From DATFVJ01 sp963820395 (GTDB lineage Bacteria > Actinomycetota > Actinomycetes > Streptosporangiales > Streptosporangiaceae): a DNA stretch of 64,000 nt. Under the pieces are notes generated by a model. That model saw nothing but the letters and a program-made list of their open reading frames with translations. It did not search any database and was not told the DNA's origin. Every line of letters starts with the position of its first letter. Position 1 is the first letter of the stretch. The stretch lies in NCBI GenBank assembly GCA_963820395.1, contig CAWGAE010000007.1, forward strand, positions 62,001 through 126,000, written 5' to 3'. Positions 25,994 to 34,607 of this stretch are shown here, one piece after another. Position numbers and translations under genes: made by a program.

Positions 25994-27974
25994 CCGGACT
26001 TCCGAAGATCACAGGCACATGAGAGCTTGATCGAGAGCGTCTGCCCTGGTCATGGGCCTGCGGGCCTGCGCTGACCGCGAATTACTGTAGGCACACGCTA
26101 TCCGGCGTGTCGCTTGCGCTGGGCTGTTGCGATGGCTTGGCTCGTAGGCGTGTACCTGCGTGAGACCCGGCGGGTCAACAAGGACGGCAGCGTGGTGCGG
26201 TACCTGCAGCTGGCGCACAACGAGCGGCACCCGCGCACCGGCAGCCCAGTCGCCAAGGTGATCCACAACTTCGGCCGGGCCGACAGGGTCGACCGCCAGG
26301 CGCTGGCCCGGCTGGTCGCCTCGATCTCGCGGTTCCTCGAACCCGAGCAGGCGGTGGCCGCCGCGGCGGCCGGCGAGGTGGAAGTGATCGATTCGCGGCG
26401 GCTAGGCGGGGCGTGGGTGCTCGGCCAGCTGTGGGAACGGCTGGAGATCGGCCGTGCGATCCGGCGGGTGGCGGCGGGCCGCCGACTGGACGGGGAGGCC
26501 ACCGAGCGGGTGATCTTCGCGCTGGTGGCGCAGCGGGCGCTGGAACCGGGCTCCAAGCTGGCGGCCACCCGCTGGGTGGCCGAGCGGGTCGCGGCCGGGG
26601 GCTGCCCGGGGTTCAGCGAGGACGCCGCCTACGCGGCGATGGACTTCCTGCTGGCGGCCCTCGATGAGATCGCCTCCCAGATCTTCGGCTCAGTCGCGCA
26701 CCTGCTCAACCTGGACCTGGACATCATCTTCGTCGACACGACCTCCACCTACTGGGAGTGCGAGGTCGCCGACGAGCTCGCCGGGCTGGCCGACGAGCCC
26801 GCCGACGACCAGATCAGCAAGCCCGCCGAAGCGGGGACCCGCACGTTCGGCCATTCCAAGGACCACCGGGCCGACCTGCCGCAGGTGGTCATCGCGATGG
26901 CGGTCACCCGGGACGGGATCCCGGTGCGCTGCTGGACCTTCCCCGGCGACACCTCCGATCAGGAGATCATCCGCACCGTCAAGGACGGCCTGGACGGCTG
27001 GAACCTGCGCCGCCTGGTGTGGGTTGCCGACCGGGGGTTCGCCTCGCAGGCGAACCGGGCCTACCTCACCCGCGGCGGCGGGCACTACATCCACGCCGAG
27101 AAGCTGCGGCACACCAACGCTGAAGCCGCCAAGGCGCTGGCCCGCCAGGGCCGCTACCACACCGTGGCCGGGAACCTGCGGGTCAAGGAAGTATGGGTGC
27201 CTGCCCGGGCAGACGGCGTGCGGGCCGAGCGGTTCGTGATCTGCCACAACCCCGAAGCCGCCGAGCGGGACAAGGCCGTCCGCGAGCGGCTGGTCGCCCA
27301 CCTGCAAGGGCTCATCGACGGCTCGGACGCCTGGCCCGCGGGCAAGCGCGACGAACTCGCCGGGCAACTGCGGGACAAGCCGGGGCTGCGCCGGTTCCTG
27401 CGGCGCACCAAGACCGGGCTGCTGCGCACCGGCCACGCCGCGGTCAAGCGCGAAGCCCACCTGGACGGCAAGTGGCTGCTGCGCACCTGCGACCTCACCC
27501 TCACCCCCGACGATCTCGCCGCCGCCTACAAGCAGCTGATCGCCGTCGAACGCGGCTGGCGGGACATGAAGGGCGCCCTGGCGCTGCGCCCCGTCTTCCA
27601 CTACCGCGAAGACCGCATCCGCGCCCACGTCCAGCTGTGCTGGCTGGCGCTGCTGCTCATCCGGGTCGCCGAGAACGCCACCGCCGGCACCTGGCGCAAC
27701 CTGCGCCACGAACTCGACCGCATGCACCTGGTCACCCTCGCCACCGCCGACGGCCGCGTCGCCCAGCGGTCCGCGGCCACCCCCGGCCAGCAAGCCATCC
27801 TGCGTGCCCTTGACCTGCGTGAACCGCCGAAGTTCTTCGACTTCACCCCGCCTGCGGACTAACCCCCGCCCGCAGCAGCCTGTAGTAACACGCCCCGATC
27901 ACGCCTGCCTGCCATTCGCCCAGGTCAACAGCCACTTTCCCGCGATCGCGTGCTTATGATCTTCGGAAGTCCGG
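25994..27974 (+). mobile_element. IS1634-family insertion sequence, intact with target duplication
   Basis: The perfect 18-bp terminal repeats are CCGGACTTCCGAAGATCA (25994-26011) and its complement (27957-27974). They are flanked by 5-bp direct repeats CATGA (25989-25993 and 27975-27979). The element is 1981 bp with one complete transposase gene. The clean duplication indicates a recent insertion. Confidence 0.93.
26132..27862 (+). CDS. IS1634-family transposase (IS4 superfamily)
   Basis: 576 residues from ATG 26132, with a TTG at 26114 also in frame. The N-terminus (VYLRETRRVNKDGSVVRYLQ) is family-typical. The Tnp_1 (DDE) core includes LDIIFVDTTSTYWECE (first Asp), RRLVWVADRGFASQANRAYL (second Asp) and AVERGWRDMKGALALRPVFH with YREDRIRAH (the YREK-like Glu block). 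Complete. The same protein is represented by the broken copy at 5610-11520. Confidence 0.92.
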   Translation: MAWLVGVYLRETRRVNKDGSVVRYLQLAHNERHPRTGSPVAKVIHNFGRADRVDRQALARLVASISRFLEPEQAVAAAAAGEVEVIDSRRLGGAWVLGQLWERLEIGRAIRRVAAGRRLDGEATERVIFALVAQRALEPGSKLAATRWVAERVAAGGCPGFSEDAAYAAMDFLLAALDEIASQIFGSVAHLLNLDLDIIFVDTTSTYWECEVADELAGLADEPADDQISKPAEAGTRTFGHSKDHRADLPQVVIAMAVTRDGIPVRCWTFPGDTSDQEIIRTVKDGLDGWNLRRLVWVADRGFASQANRAYLTRGGGHYIHAEKLRHTNAEAAKALARQGRYHTVAGNLRVKEVWVPARADGVRAERFVICHNPEAAERDKAVRERLVAHLQGLIDGSDAWPAGKRDELAGQLRDKPGLRRFLRRTKTGLLRTGHAAVKREAHLDGKWLLRTCDLTLTPDDLAAAYKQLIAVERGWRDMKGALALRPVFHYREDRIRAHVQLCWLALLLIRVAENATAGTWRNLRHELDRMHLVTLATADGRVAQRSAATPGQQAILRALDLREPPKFFDFTPPAD

Positions 27975-27979
27975 CATGA

Positions 27980-28284
27980 CCTCGAACTGCCGGGCTTATA
28001 GGCGCCCGCTGGCTGGCGCGCATGCTAGAACCTGTCGCCCGCACCGGTGGTTCTGCTCAACCGCGCGCAGGGCGAAGATAACGGTACGTCTCCTGCCGCC
28101 ACGGCGGGACCAAGGGCTCATCCCGCGGTGCCGTAGGGCTCTTGCCGCGACGGGATGCCGCGGCTACGCCGTTGTTAGCGGCCCGCTCTTGGCCGACGCA
28201 AGCCGGAGCCTTGATGTGGACGGTGTTCCCACGGAAATGGGCGGAAGGCGTCGCTATGCGGTGGGGCACGATTGTCAAGGCAAG
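27980..28284. other. Unassigned stretch between IS and synthetase relic
   Basis: On the minus strand this should hold the N-terminal half of the GH15 gene if the IS1634 insertion were its only lesion, but no GH15 N-terminal motif was found. A plus-strand lead-in to the synthetase relic begins near 28230. Confidence 0.35.
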
Positions 28285-28845
28285 GCCGGCCGTGGTCCGC
28301 GCGAATATGGCGGATTATGAGCGCGCGCGGGCGGAATTCTCCTGGTCGCAAGCGAGGGCAGAGCTGGATGGCTTGCCTGGCGGGGACCTGAACATCGCGC
28401 ACAAGGCTGTGGACCGGCATGCTGCCGGGACCGGGCGGATGCTGTGGCGCTGCGCTGTGTCGGCGGTGGCGGCGAGGTGAGCGAGTGCAGCTACAACGAT
28501 CTCCCGTCGGATACGAACCGGTTTGCCAAGCTGCTCCGCGGCCTTGGTATCGGTAAGGGCGACAGGGTGTTTGCGCTGCTGGGCACGCTAAAGAACATCA
28601 ACGTGTTCTCCCCGCCGTTCCCGGCGTTCGGCCCGGAGCCGATCCGCGACCGGATGCTTTTAGGTGATGCGCGAGTGCTGGCCACCAGCCCCCGGCTGTA
28701 TGAGCGGAAGGTGGCCGCGATCCGCGCCGAACTGCCAGGCCTGAAGCATGCGCTGATCGTCGGTGCAGGACCTGTCCCGCCCGGCACAACCAGCCCGGGC
28801 GCAGCACTGGAAGCGGCTTCCGCGGAATTCGACATTCCGCATAGC
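28285..28845 (+). pseudogene. Acetyl-CoA synthetase-type N-terminal remnant
   Basis: The first frame reads RANMADYERARAEFSWSQAR with GLPGGDLNIAHKAVDRHAAG. After a frameshift near 28440 it continues ALRCVGGGGEVSECSYNDLP, NRFAKLLRGLGIGKGDRVFA, LKNINVFSPPFPAFGPEPIR and YERKVAAIRAELPGLKHALI. This is the N-terminal part of an acetate/propionate-CoA ligase. Compared with the family, about 11 residues between FALLG and TLKN are missing, as if deleted between two short LLG repeats. The AMP-binding P-loop and everything after it are gone. Confidence 0.78.
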
Positions 28846-28869
28846 CTGCCAGACGTGCCTGCCACCGGC

Positions 28870-29879
28870 CGGCGCTTTCCGCGTAGCCATGCACCGCAGC
28901 CACGAGCCTGCGGACGGTGTGGCGGACCTTCACGCTCGAGTCCGCGGGCAGGCGGGCGTCCAGACCGTCGGCCAGCCGGATCGCCGCCTCCAGACGTCCA
29001 GCGGCGAGGTGGGCCAGCGCGTCGCTGCCCGGCCGCAGCAACTGCGAGCCGCCGCCCGCCCGGGCGACAAGCAGCGCCGTCAGCGCGATCTCGTCGAGGG
29101 CCAGCTGCACGTCGACCAGGTCCCGGCGCAGCCCGGCCGCCGGGAAGCACAGGCGCGTCGCCGAGCTGTCCCTCGATCAGCAGCGCCGACTCGCCGACCT
29201 GCTGGTGCCTCTTGCGCAGCCGCCGCCGCGCCCGGTCGCCGTCGCGGTGCAGGACGGCCGCGGCCGCGAGCGCCGCGGCCCGGCCGATCAGTGCCCGCAG
29301 GGTGCGCCGCAGGGTGCACTCCGGGTTCTCCTTGAGCACCGTCAGCGACAGCAGGAGCACCCAGACCACGGCGACGGTCGCAGAGAGGATCAACCACGGC
29401 AGGCGGTCGAAGGAGGCGCCGAGCAACGAGGTGAAGAAATAGCCGGTCCAGGCCATCATGCCGGCGACGAAGAACGGCTGGCCGAAGCGGCGGACGTAGA
29501 CGGCGGCGAAGAGCACCACCACGAACACGCCGAGCAGCAGGCCGGTGTCGCGGAAAACCGCCGCACCGAGCACCACGCCCGCGCCGAGGGCGACGACCGA
29601 CGCCACGACCGTGAGCACCTTCTGCCGGGACGGGCCAGACGAGAGGCCCACCGACCCCGTCACGGCCACGACCGCACCGAACAGCACCGCGCTGAAGGCG
29701 TCCCGGCTGCCGACGCCGGCGAGCCGGGCGAGGACCCACTCGACCCCCAGGGTGGTTCCCACCGCGACCACCACGCCGACGGCGGTGCGCAGCCGGTTGA
29801 GCCCCAGATCGGACGCCGCCACCCGGTCCCGACCCTCCGGCACCAACCGGTGAACAGAGCTACGACCGTCCTCTCTCAC
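28870..29879 (-). pseudogene. FUSC-family (aromatic acid exporter-like) membrane protein, broken
   Basis: GTG 29879 has GAGG six bases upstream. The frame begins LNRLRTAVGVVVAVGTTLGV and contains about six membrane helices, including YVRRFGQPFFVAGMMAWTGY and LSATVAVVWVLLLSLTVLKE, as in FUSC/YccS-type proteins. A cytoplasmic helical region follows. Near 29150 the frame shifts to VQLALDEIALTALLVARAGG, LAAGRLEAAIRLADGLDARL and VKVRHTVRRLVAAVHGYAES, and the gene is cut at ~28870 by synthetase sequence. It is a broken efflux-type gene. Confidence 0.7.
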
Positions 29880-30262
29880 CGGTCCTCGTCTCCCATCGGT
29901 CCGCGGATGCCCTTCGCCGCGTACGACGCCCGGGTCGGCGCCCCGTCCCGGGGGGACGCCGCTGTCCATGAGCCAGTTCGTAGTAACCGAGCATATGCTC
30001 GCCTAGAACTGTGGCGACCAGCTCGTCGGCGGGGCAATCTGTCCAGCCTGAATCGAGTTGATCACAGGCCGCTGCTGCTGCACATAGCCGAGCCCGACCC
30101 TGCGCCCGGTGGGTTCGTCCGGTTCGTCTCCCGCTGGACGGACGGCACAACGCAACAGTGCCCCGGCTTATGATCGTGACCGCCACCGAAGGGCGGCGAG
30201 CAGGGGGCGCCAGTGCCCTCGGCGCGCACCTGGACCCGGCCTACCGGACCGAAAGGCTCCCC
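29880..30262. other. Divergent intergenic region
   Basis: It lies between the diverging FUSC relic and the WD40 gene. A minus-strand scrap reads CPADELVATVLGEHMLGYYE but was not recognised. No clear promoter was found. Confidence 0.35.
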
Positions 30263-31327
30263 ATGATCCGCCTGCATAAGAACGCCTTTGCCGCCGCCGG
30301 TTTCGTTATCGCGGGCCTCATGGTGCTCGTCCTGCTCGCGGGCATCGTGGTCTGGCAGGACAATTTGGGCAATGACGGGCCGCCGCCGCCGCTGAGCCAG
30401 TCCGGAGCGTTCGGGGTGGCGTTCTCGCCGGACGGGCGCACCGTGGCCACGATCAACACCAACTTGGAGATATGGAATGCCGCAGACCTGGCCCGCCCCG
30501 AGCGGCTCGGCTACTCCAGGGGTGACACCGTCAGCGGGACAGATCCGGCGTTCACGCCGGACGGGCGCGTCCTGGCCACCGCCGGCGGCAAGACCGTGAT
30601 CTTGTGGAACGTGGCCCACCGCCCGGGCCGGCCCGCCCAGATGACGGTCCTGCCAGCTGGCCCCGCCGGGGTGGGTGCGGTCGCGTTCTCCCCGGACGGG
30701 CGCACCCTGGCCAGTGGCTACGACGACGGCACGGTGGCCTTGTGGAACGCCGCCGACCCGGCCCGCGTCGCCCGCATCGCCACCCTCACCCGCCAGGCCG
30801 GCCGCATTGCCGCGCTGTCGTTCTCCCCCGGCGGGCACCTGCTGGCCAGCGCGAGCGACGGCGGCACGGTGGCCTTGTGGAACGCCGCCGACCCGGCCCG
30901 CGTCGCCCGCATCGCCACCCTCACCCGCCAGGCCGGCGGCATTGCCGCGCTGTCGTTCTCCCCCGGCGGGCACCTGCTGGCCAGCGCGAGCAACAACGGC
31001 GCCGTGGCCTTGTGGAACGTTGCCGGGCCCGCTCAGCCGGCCATCACCGCCACGCTCCGCCTCACCGTCCCGGCGCCGGCCGCCCAGCAGGGAGGTTTTC
31101 CTGACGTCGCGCTCGCGTTCTCCGCCGGCGGGCACACGCTGACCACCATCGCGGGCAACACCACCGTGACCCGATGGAACGTGACCGGCCCCGGCACGGT
31201 CACCCGGATCACCACCATCACCGGCCACAGCATCGGCTCCGGGCCCGTCGCGTTCTCCCCCGGCGGGCGCGCCGTGGCCGGAGCGCCCGTCACCGGCGAC
31301 ACGGTGGCCCTGTGGACACTGCCCTGA
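30263..31327 (+). CDS. Membrane-anchored WD40-repeat protein
   Basis: ATG 30263, preceded by GAAAGG, is preferred because it directly precedes a signal anchor (AAGFVIAGLMVLVLLAGIVV). The remaining ~315 residues are WD40 blades: VAFSPDGRTVATINTNLEIW, AFTPDGRVLATAGGKTVILW, VAFSPDGRTLASGYDDGTVA-LW, LSFSPGGHLLASASDGGTVA-LW and so on, about seven blades, enough for one extracytoplasmic beta-propeller. Such proteins act as scaffolds. No catalytic domain and no kinase or AP-ATPase partner lies nearby. Two central blades are nearly identical in DNA (see repeat). Confidence 0.78.
   Translation: MIRLHKNAFAAAGFVIAGLMVLVLLAGIVVWQDNLGNDGPPPPLSQSGAFGVAFSPDGRTVATINTNLEIWNAADLARPERLGYSRGDTVSGTDPAFTPDGRVLATAGGKTVILWNVAHRPGRPAQMTVLPAGPAGVGAVAFSPDGRTLASGYDDGTVALWNAADPARVARIATLTRQAGRIAALSFSPGGHLLASASDGGTVALWNAADPARVARIATLTRQAGGIAALSFSPGGHLLASASNNGAVALWNVAGPAQPAITATLRLTVPAPAAQQGGFPDVALAFSAGGHTLTTIAGNTTVTRWNVTGPGTVTRITTITGHSIGSGPVAFSPGGRAVAGAPVTGDTVALWTLP
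30728..30997 (+). repeat. 135-bp tandem duplication of a WD40 blade
   Basis: Units 30728-30862 and 30863-30997 are almost identical at the DNA level, each encoding a 45-residue blade (GTVALWNAADPARVARIATL ...). Near-identity implies a recent duplication or gene conversion. Confidence 0.88.
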
Positions 31328-31362
31328 CCCATCCCGGCCGCACCAGCACGCCACAGCCGGAT

Positions 31363-31488
31363 ATGCAGGCCCAGCCCCAGCCCCAGCCCCAGCCCCAGGC
31401 GCAGCCAGCATGCCCGTTATGCGCTGAGCACACGGCGCTAGCGCCCGGCGAATACTCACCTTCCGTGATAGCCACTGCGCCGGCTTAG
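31363..31488 (+). CDS. Possible 41-residue Pro-Gln-rich small protein
   Basis: ATG 31363 opens a frame with five Gln-Pro dipeptides (CCCCAG microsatellite) followed by ACPLCAEHTALAPGEYSP and a stop. A CPLC motif could bind metal. There is no convincing ribosome site, and it may be just a low-complexity frame after the WD40 gene. Confidence 0.22.
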   Translation: MQAQPQPQPQPQAQPACPLCAEHTALAPGEYSPSVIATAPA

Positions 31489-31759
31489 ATGGCTGTCACC
31501 GGGCATATCCCGATGACTCCCACAAGGTGGGCCGGATCGCGCGCGGCCGGGCAGCAGCCGGGGCCAGGAAGCGAGTGGCCGGCCATGGTCACCAAGCTGT
31601 CTCCGCCGGTGAGAAGATTCCGGTCCCCGTTGTGTTCAACATAGCGACAGACTGCAACATCTTCGTGCGTTGTTGCCGTGCGAGGTTCGGGTCACGCTGT
31701 CGCCGCAGACAGCAACGTCTAACTACAAGATCACGTGCAGGATCGAGACTAACTTTAGT
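31489..31759. other. Non-coding spacer
   Basis: No recognisable gene. It leads into the MITE-like element. Confidence 0.4.
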
Positions 31760-31991
31760 GGGTGCGGCTCTTCTGAAGGGAGATCCACATCGTCCTGACC
31801 TGGGATTTGACGTGGTGCTTGATCTCTTACGCGCGTGTTGGCGGCTGCATACCTCTCGGGCTGCACCCGTCCCTTACGTCTATCAGCGATACCTGCTTTA
31901 ACCGCAGGTCGCGGTGTCATCCATTCGCCAGCGTCGCGATGAAGGTGCAGGTCAGGGTGGGCGGGCAAGTCACTCCAGAGGAGCCGCACCC
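31760..31991. mobile_element. MITE-like non-autonomous element (232 bp)
   Basis: The 19-bp terminal inverted repeats GGGTGCGGCTCTTCTGAAG (31760-31778) and the complement of GGGTGCGGCTCCTCTGGAG (31973-31991) differ at two positions. They are flanked by near-identical 9-mers AACTTTAGT (31751-31759) and AGCTTTAGT (31992-32000), as expected for an 8-9-bp target duplication. No transposase is encoded. Base composition is less GC-rich than the surroundings. Confidence 0.72.
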
Positions 31992-32161
31992 AGCTTTAGT
32001 GATCAAGTCACATAGCTACCTCACTAATCATCCCGCTGGCCACTCAACGTGAAGCCTAGCCCTTCAAACAGTCAAACAAGCCCTGTCCCTCAAACCACAG
32101 ATCTTGATAGAGTTGGCTACAGGGTTAGCGGCGTGTCGTTGTCATGTAAAGGGGAGAAGAA

Positions 32162-33436
32162 TTGGCTCCAGAAGCGGGGAGTGCAGGCGGACGGGGTATA
32201 GGCGAACGTCCCTTCCCGGACCGGCCGACGGGCACTGACACCCTTCCCCAGGTCGACCACTTCCTGGTTCTAATGATGGAGAACCACTCCTACGACAACT
32301 ATCTTGGGATGCTGAGCCGGGGTCCGGGCGGGCAGCTACGCGGAGACGGCTTTACGCTCGGGCCAGACGGCCGACCGACTGCGGCCAATCCCACCCCAGA
32401 CGGCCGTATCCAGCGTGCCTTCCGGATGCCAACCACCTGCCAACTGTCGGGCAAGCCGTCCCAGGAGTGGGAACAGGCCCATGCGCAGTTCAATGCGGGT
32501 CGGAATGACGGGTTCGTGAAATCGGCGAGCGGCCCGGTCGCCATGGGCTATTGGACCGGCGAGGACTTGCCGTGGGCTTACTCGCTGGCCGCCACCTTCC
32601 CGCTGGCTGACCGCTGGTTCGCCCCTGTCTTGGGCCAGACACAGCCGAACCGCCGCTATCTGCTGGCGGCCACCTCGGTGGGTATGGTTGATGACGTTCT
32701 GCCGGAGAACCTCCTTCCCGCTCCGGAAGGGACGGTCTTCGACCGCTTAGACGCCCACCGCATTCCCTGGCGGAACTACTATTCGAGCTTCCCTCCGACC
32801 AGCTATCTTTTCCTCGGCGATGCAATCCGTGACCATGCCAGCGTCGTCCCGATAGCCCAGTTCTTCACCGACGCCAGGTCAGGAAACCTTCCTGGGTTTG
32901 CGATCATCGACCCCGACTTCGGTCACAGCTCCGGGGAGAACCCGCAAAATATCGTGCACGCCGAGGTGTTCGCCGCATCGGTCGTCCAGGCCGTCATGCA
33001 GTCGCCGGCGTGGCCCCGCACGCTGCTGGTGTGGACCTTTGATGAGGGCGGTGGCTACTACGACCACGTGCCGCCGCCTGCAGTTGTTGCGCCTGACGGC
33101 ATCCCGCCGCTGCCACCGGCTGCCCACCACGACGGGTTTGCCCGGTATGGATTCCGCGTCCCGGCGGTCGTGATTTCCCCGTGGGGCCGGCCAAATCATG
33201 TGACCAGCGTGGTGCACGACCACACCTCGATCTTGGCGATGGTCGAGCGCAAGTGGAACTTGTCAGCGATGACAAACCGTGACGCAGCCGCTGCCGACCT
33301 TTCCGATTTCCTTGACTTGGACCAGCCAGCATTCGCTGAACCACCCCAGCTGGCCCCACCGCTAGCCGGTCCGGCCCAGCTTGCTTGCGAGAAGAGCGGT
33401 CCTGGGCAGATACCCCCTCGCGGATCGGTCGGCTAG
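32162..33436 (+). CDS. Phospholipase C / acid phosphatase-type phosphoesterase
   Basis: 424 residues of the bacterial phosphoesterase (PF04185) family, which hydrolyses phosphoester bonds in phospholipids or phosphate esters. It shows the metal/nucleophile motif FLVLMMENHSYDNYLG near the start, the PNRRYLLAATS block, FAIIDPDFGHSSGENP, LVWTFDEGGGYYDHVPPP (metal ligands) and YGFRVPAVVISPWGRP. The start is TTG 32162 with a strong AAGGGGAG site 8 bases upstream. No signal peptide is evident, so it is cytosolic or exported by another route. Probably monocistronic; the upstream spacer holds a MITE. Confidence 0.88.
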   Translation: MAPEAGSAGGRGIGERPFPDRPTGTDTLPQVDHFLVLMMENHSYDNYLGMLSRGPGGQLRGDGFTLGPDGRPTAANPTPDGRIQRAFRMPTTCQLSGKPSQEWEQAHAQFNAGRNDGFVKSASGPVAMGYWTGEDLPWAYSLAATFPLADRWFAPVLGQTQPNRRYLLAATSVGMVDDVLPENLLPAPEGTVFDRLDAHRIPWRNYYSSFPPTSYLFLGDAIRDHASVVPIAQFFTDARSGNLPGFAIIDPDFGHSSGENPQNIVHAEVFAASVVQAVMQSPAWPRTLLVWTFDEGGGYYDHVPPPAVVAPDGIPPLPPAAHHDGFARYGFRVPAVVISPWGRPNHVTSVVHDHTSILAMVERKWNLSAMTNRDAAAADLSDFLDLDQPAFAEPPQLAPPLAGPAQLACEKSGPGQIPPRGSVG

Positions 33437-33560
33437 AGGCAAGGCTTGGCGCTCAGGCACCTTTGTGAGCAGGCGGAAGGTCACGAGAGCTGATCGTGCC
33501 GGAGTCGCGGTTGGCCCCGCTGCCGTTCGCGCCGTTCTACCGGCCGGAGGCCGAGGGGAT
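33437..33560 (-). pseudogene. 5' scrap of integrase-type IS
   Basis: The minus strand carries GATCAGCTCTCGTGACCTTC, encoding SALVTFRLL, the same leader and N-terminus as the scrap at 4549. It diverges after nine residues. The preceding bases (GCGAACGGCAGCGGGGCCA) also match. Confidence 0.55.
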
Positions 33561-33853
33561 CGAGTGCGTGCTGACCAGCAACGGGTCCCGGTGTAATTCC
33601 GCAGCGCGGACAAGGGTCAGAGCCGCATCCCGGATGGCGGGGGTGGCCGGGACGCGCGCGACCGATCCGTCGATCGAACACAGCTGCAGCTCATGGCCGC
33701 TGTCCCCGGCGCATGCGGCCTGGTAGTCATGGTCGCGGTGCTCGGCGCCGGCCGCGGCCAGCAGCCGTGCCTAAAGCAGAGTGGCAAGGCAAGTCAGCCG
33801 CTTCGCCGGCGAGGTCTTCGTGAGTAACGGTCAGCCGGACGAGGACGTATAGG
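33561..33853. other. Unassigned spacer
   Basis: A minus-strand frame reads GHELQLCSIDGSVARVPATP and RDAALTLVRAAELHRDPLLV. It resembles real protein but could not be assigned. Confidence 0.3.
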
Positions 33854-34034
33854 GGCGCTGTTGCGTTAAGCAATCGCGTGATCATCCGGCAGGAAGATTT
33901 CTCGTGTGCATACGCTCCGTGGGTGCCGGGCAGGCGGCCAGGCCGTCTCCGCGACCGTGCGACGGCCGCAGAGTGAACGTAGGCCGGAAGATTTGCAGCC
34001 TCGTGATCACGTAGCCGCTTAATGCAACAGTGCC
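33854..34034. mobile_element. IS6-like MITE or remnant (181 bp)
   Basis: The ends GGCGCTGTTGCGTTAAGC (left) and the complement of GGCACTGTTGCATTAAGC (right) are inverted repeats of ~18 bp. They extend imperfectly through a GTGATCA block to about 30 bp. The GGC-CTGTTGCA motif is characteristic of IS6/IS26-type ends. The interior encodes no transposase. Confidence 0.65.
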
Positions 34035-34607
34035 ACCCTGATTGCGTCGACGGCGAAATGCAGGTCATGTACCGACCCGTCCGGGATGTGCGAGTGCGCC
34101 TGCAACGCGGGCGGATGGTGCGCGCATGAGGCGTCGTACCCGGACGGCCCAGACGGTGGCGCTCGCCGCCGCCACGGGTCATCCCGGTCCATGCGTGCCC
34201 GGACGACCTTCTCCTTGATCTTCTCGGGGCCATGACGGTCGCCCTTCGTTTGGCCGTGGCCTGCGCGGCGGTCCTCGACGGCGACCCGTTTGGGCCCTCG
34301 GCTACTTGCGCCGCCCGGCCGGGCAGGACAGACAGACCGGATGACCGGGCCGCCGAGCGGCGCACACCGCGTCGCGGGAGATGCTGGCCAAAGGCCCTGG
34401 CCCCGGACGCCGCTCGGACGCCGCCCCCATAATGGATCTTCCGTCGTATAAGCGTAAGAACCACCGTGATCACGAAATTCAGGTTGGCTCCGCGCCGGGG
34501 AATTCAGCTTAGCTGCGCAATGCTGATCTTGCCAAGCTGCCGCATACATACGATACAGTGCTCGCGCTTACTCAGGGTAATTGTGGCAACTGCACGGGGG
34601 AGCAGAA
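34035..34607. other. Leader region of the S53 protease gene and spacer
   Basis: No gene was recognised; minus-strand frames are arginine-rich. Upstream of the protease, TTGCCA near 34527 and GATACA 17 bases downstream could be a promoter, but this is weak. Confidence 0.35.

Noticed and set aside
26690..27793. 367-codon minus-strand frame opposite the IS1634 transposase
   Set aside because: Antisense shadow with no domain signature; the other strand is a clear transposase with catalytic motifs.
28491..29969. 492-codon minus-strand open frame covering the FUSC gene and the synthetase relic
   Set aside because: Only its first ~270 codons match FUSC. The rest is antisense to the synthetase fragment and out of frame with the real FUSC C-terminal part.
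31370..31410. CCCCAG microsatellite as a CRISPR-like or regulatory repeat
   Set aside because: Simple hexanucleotide repeat without spacers; best explained as a Gln-Pro coding or slippage tract. No CRISPR array was found in the window.
34019..34549. 176-codon minus-strand frame upstream of the S53 gene
   Set aside because: Arg/Pro/His-rich, no recognised motif, no ribosome site, and it overlaps the IS6-like repeat.
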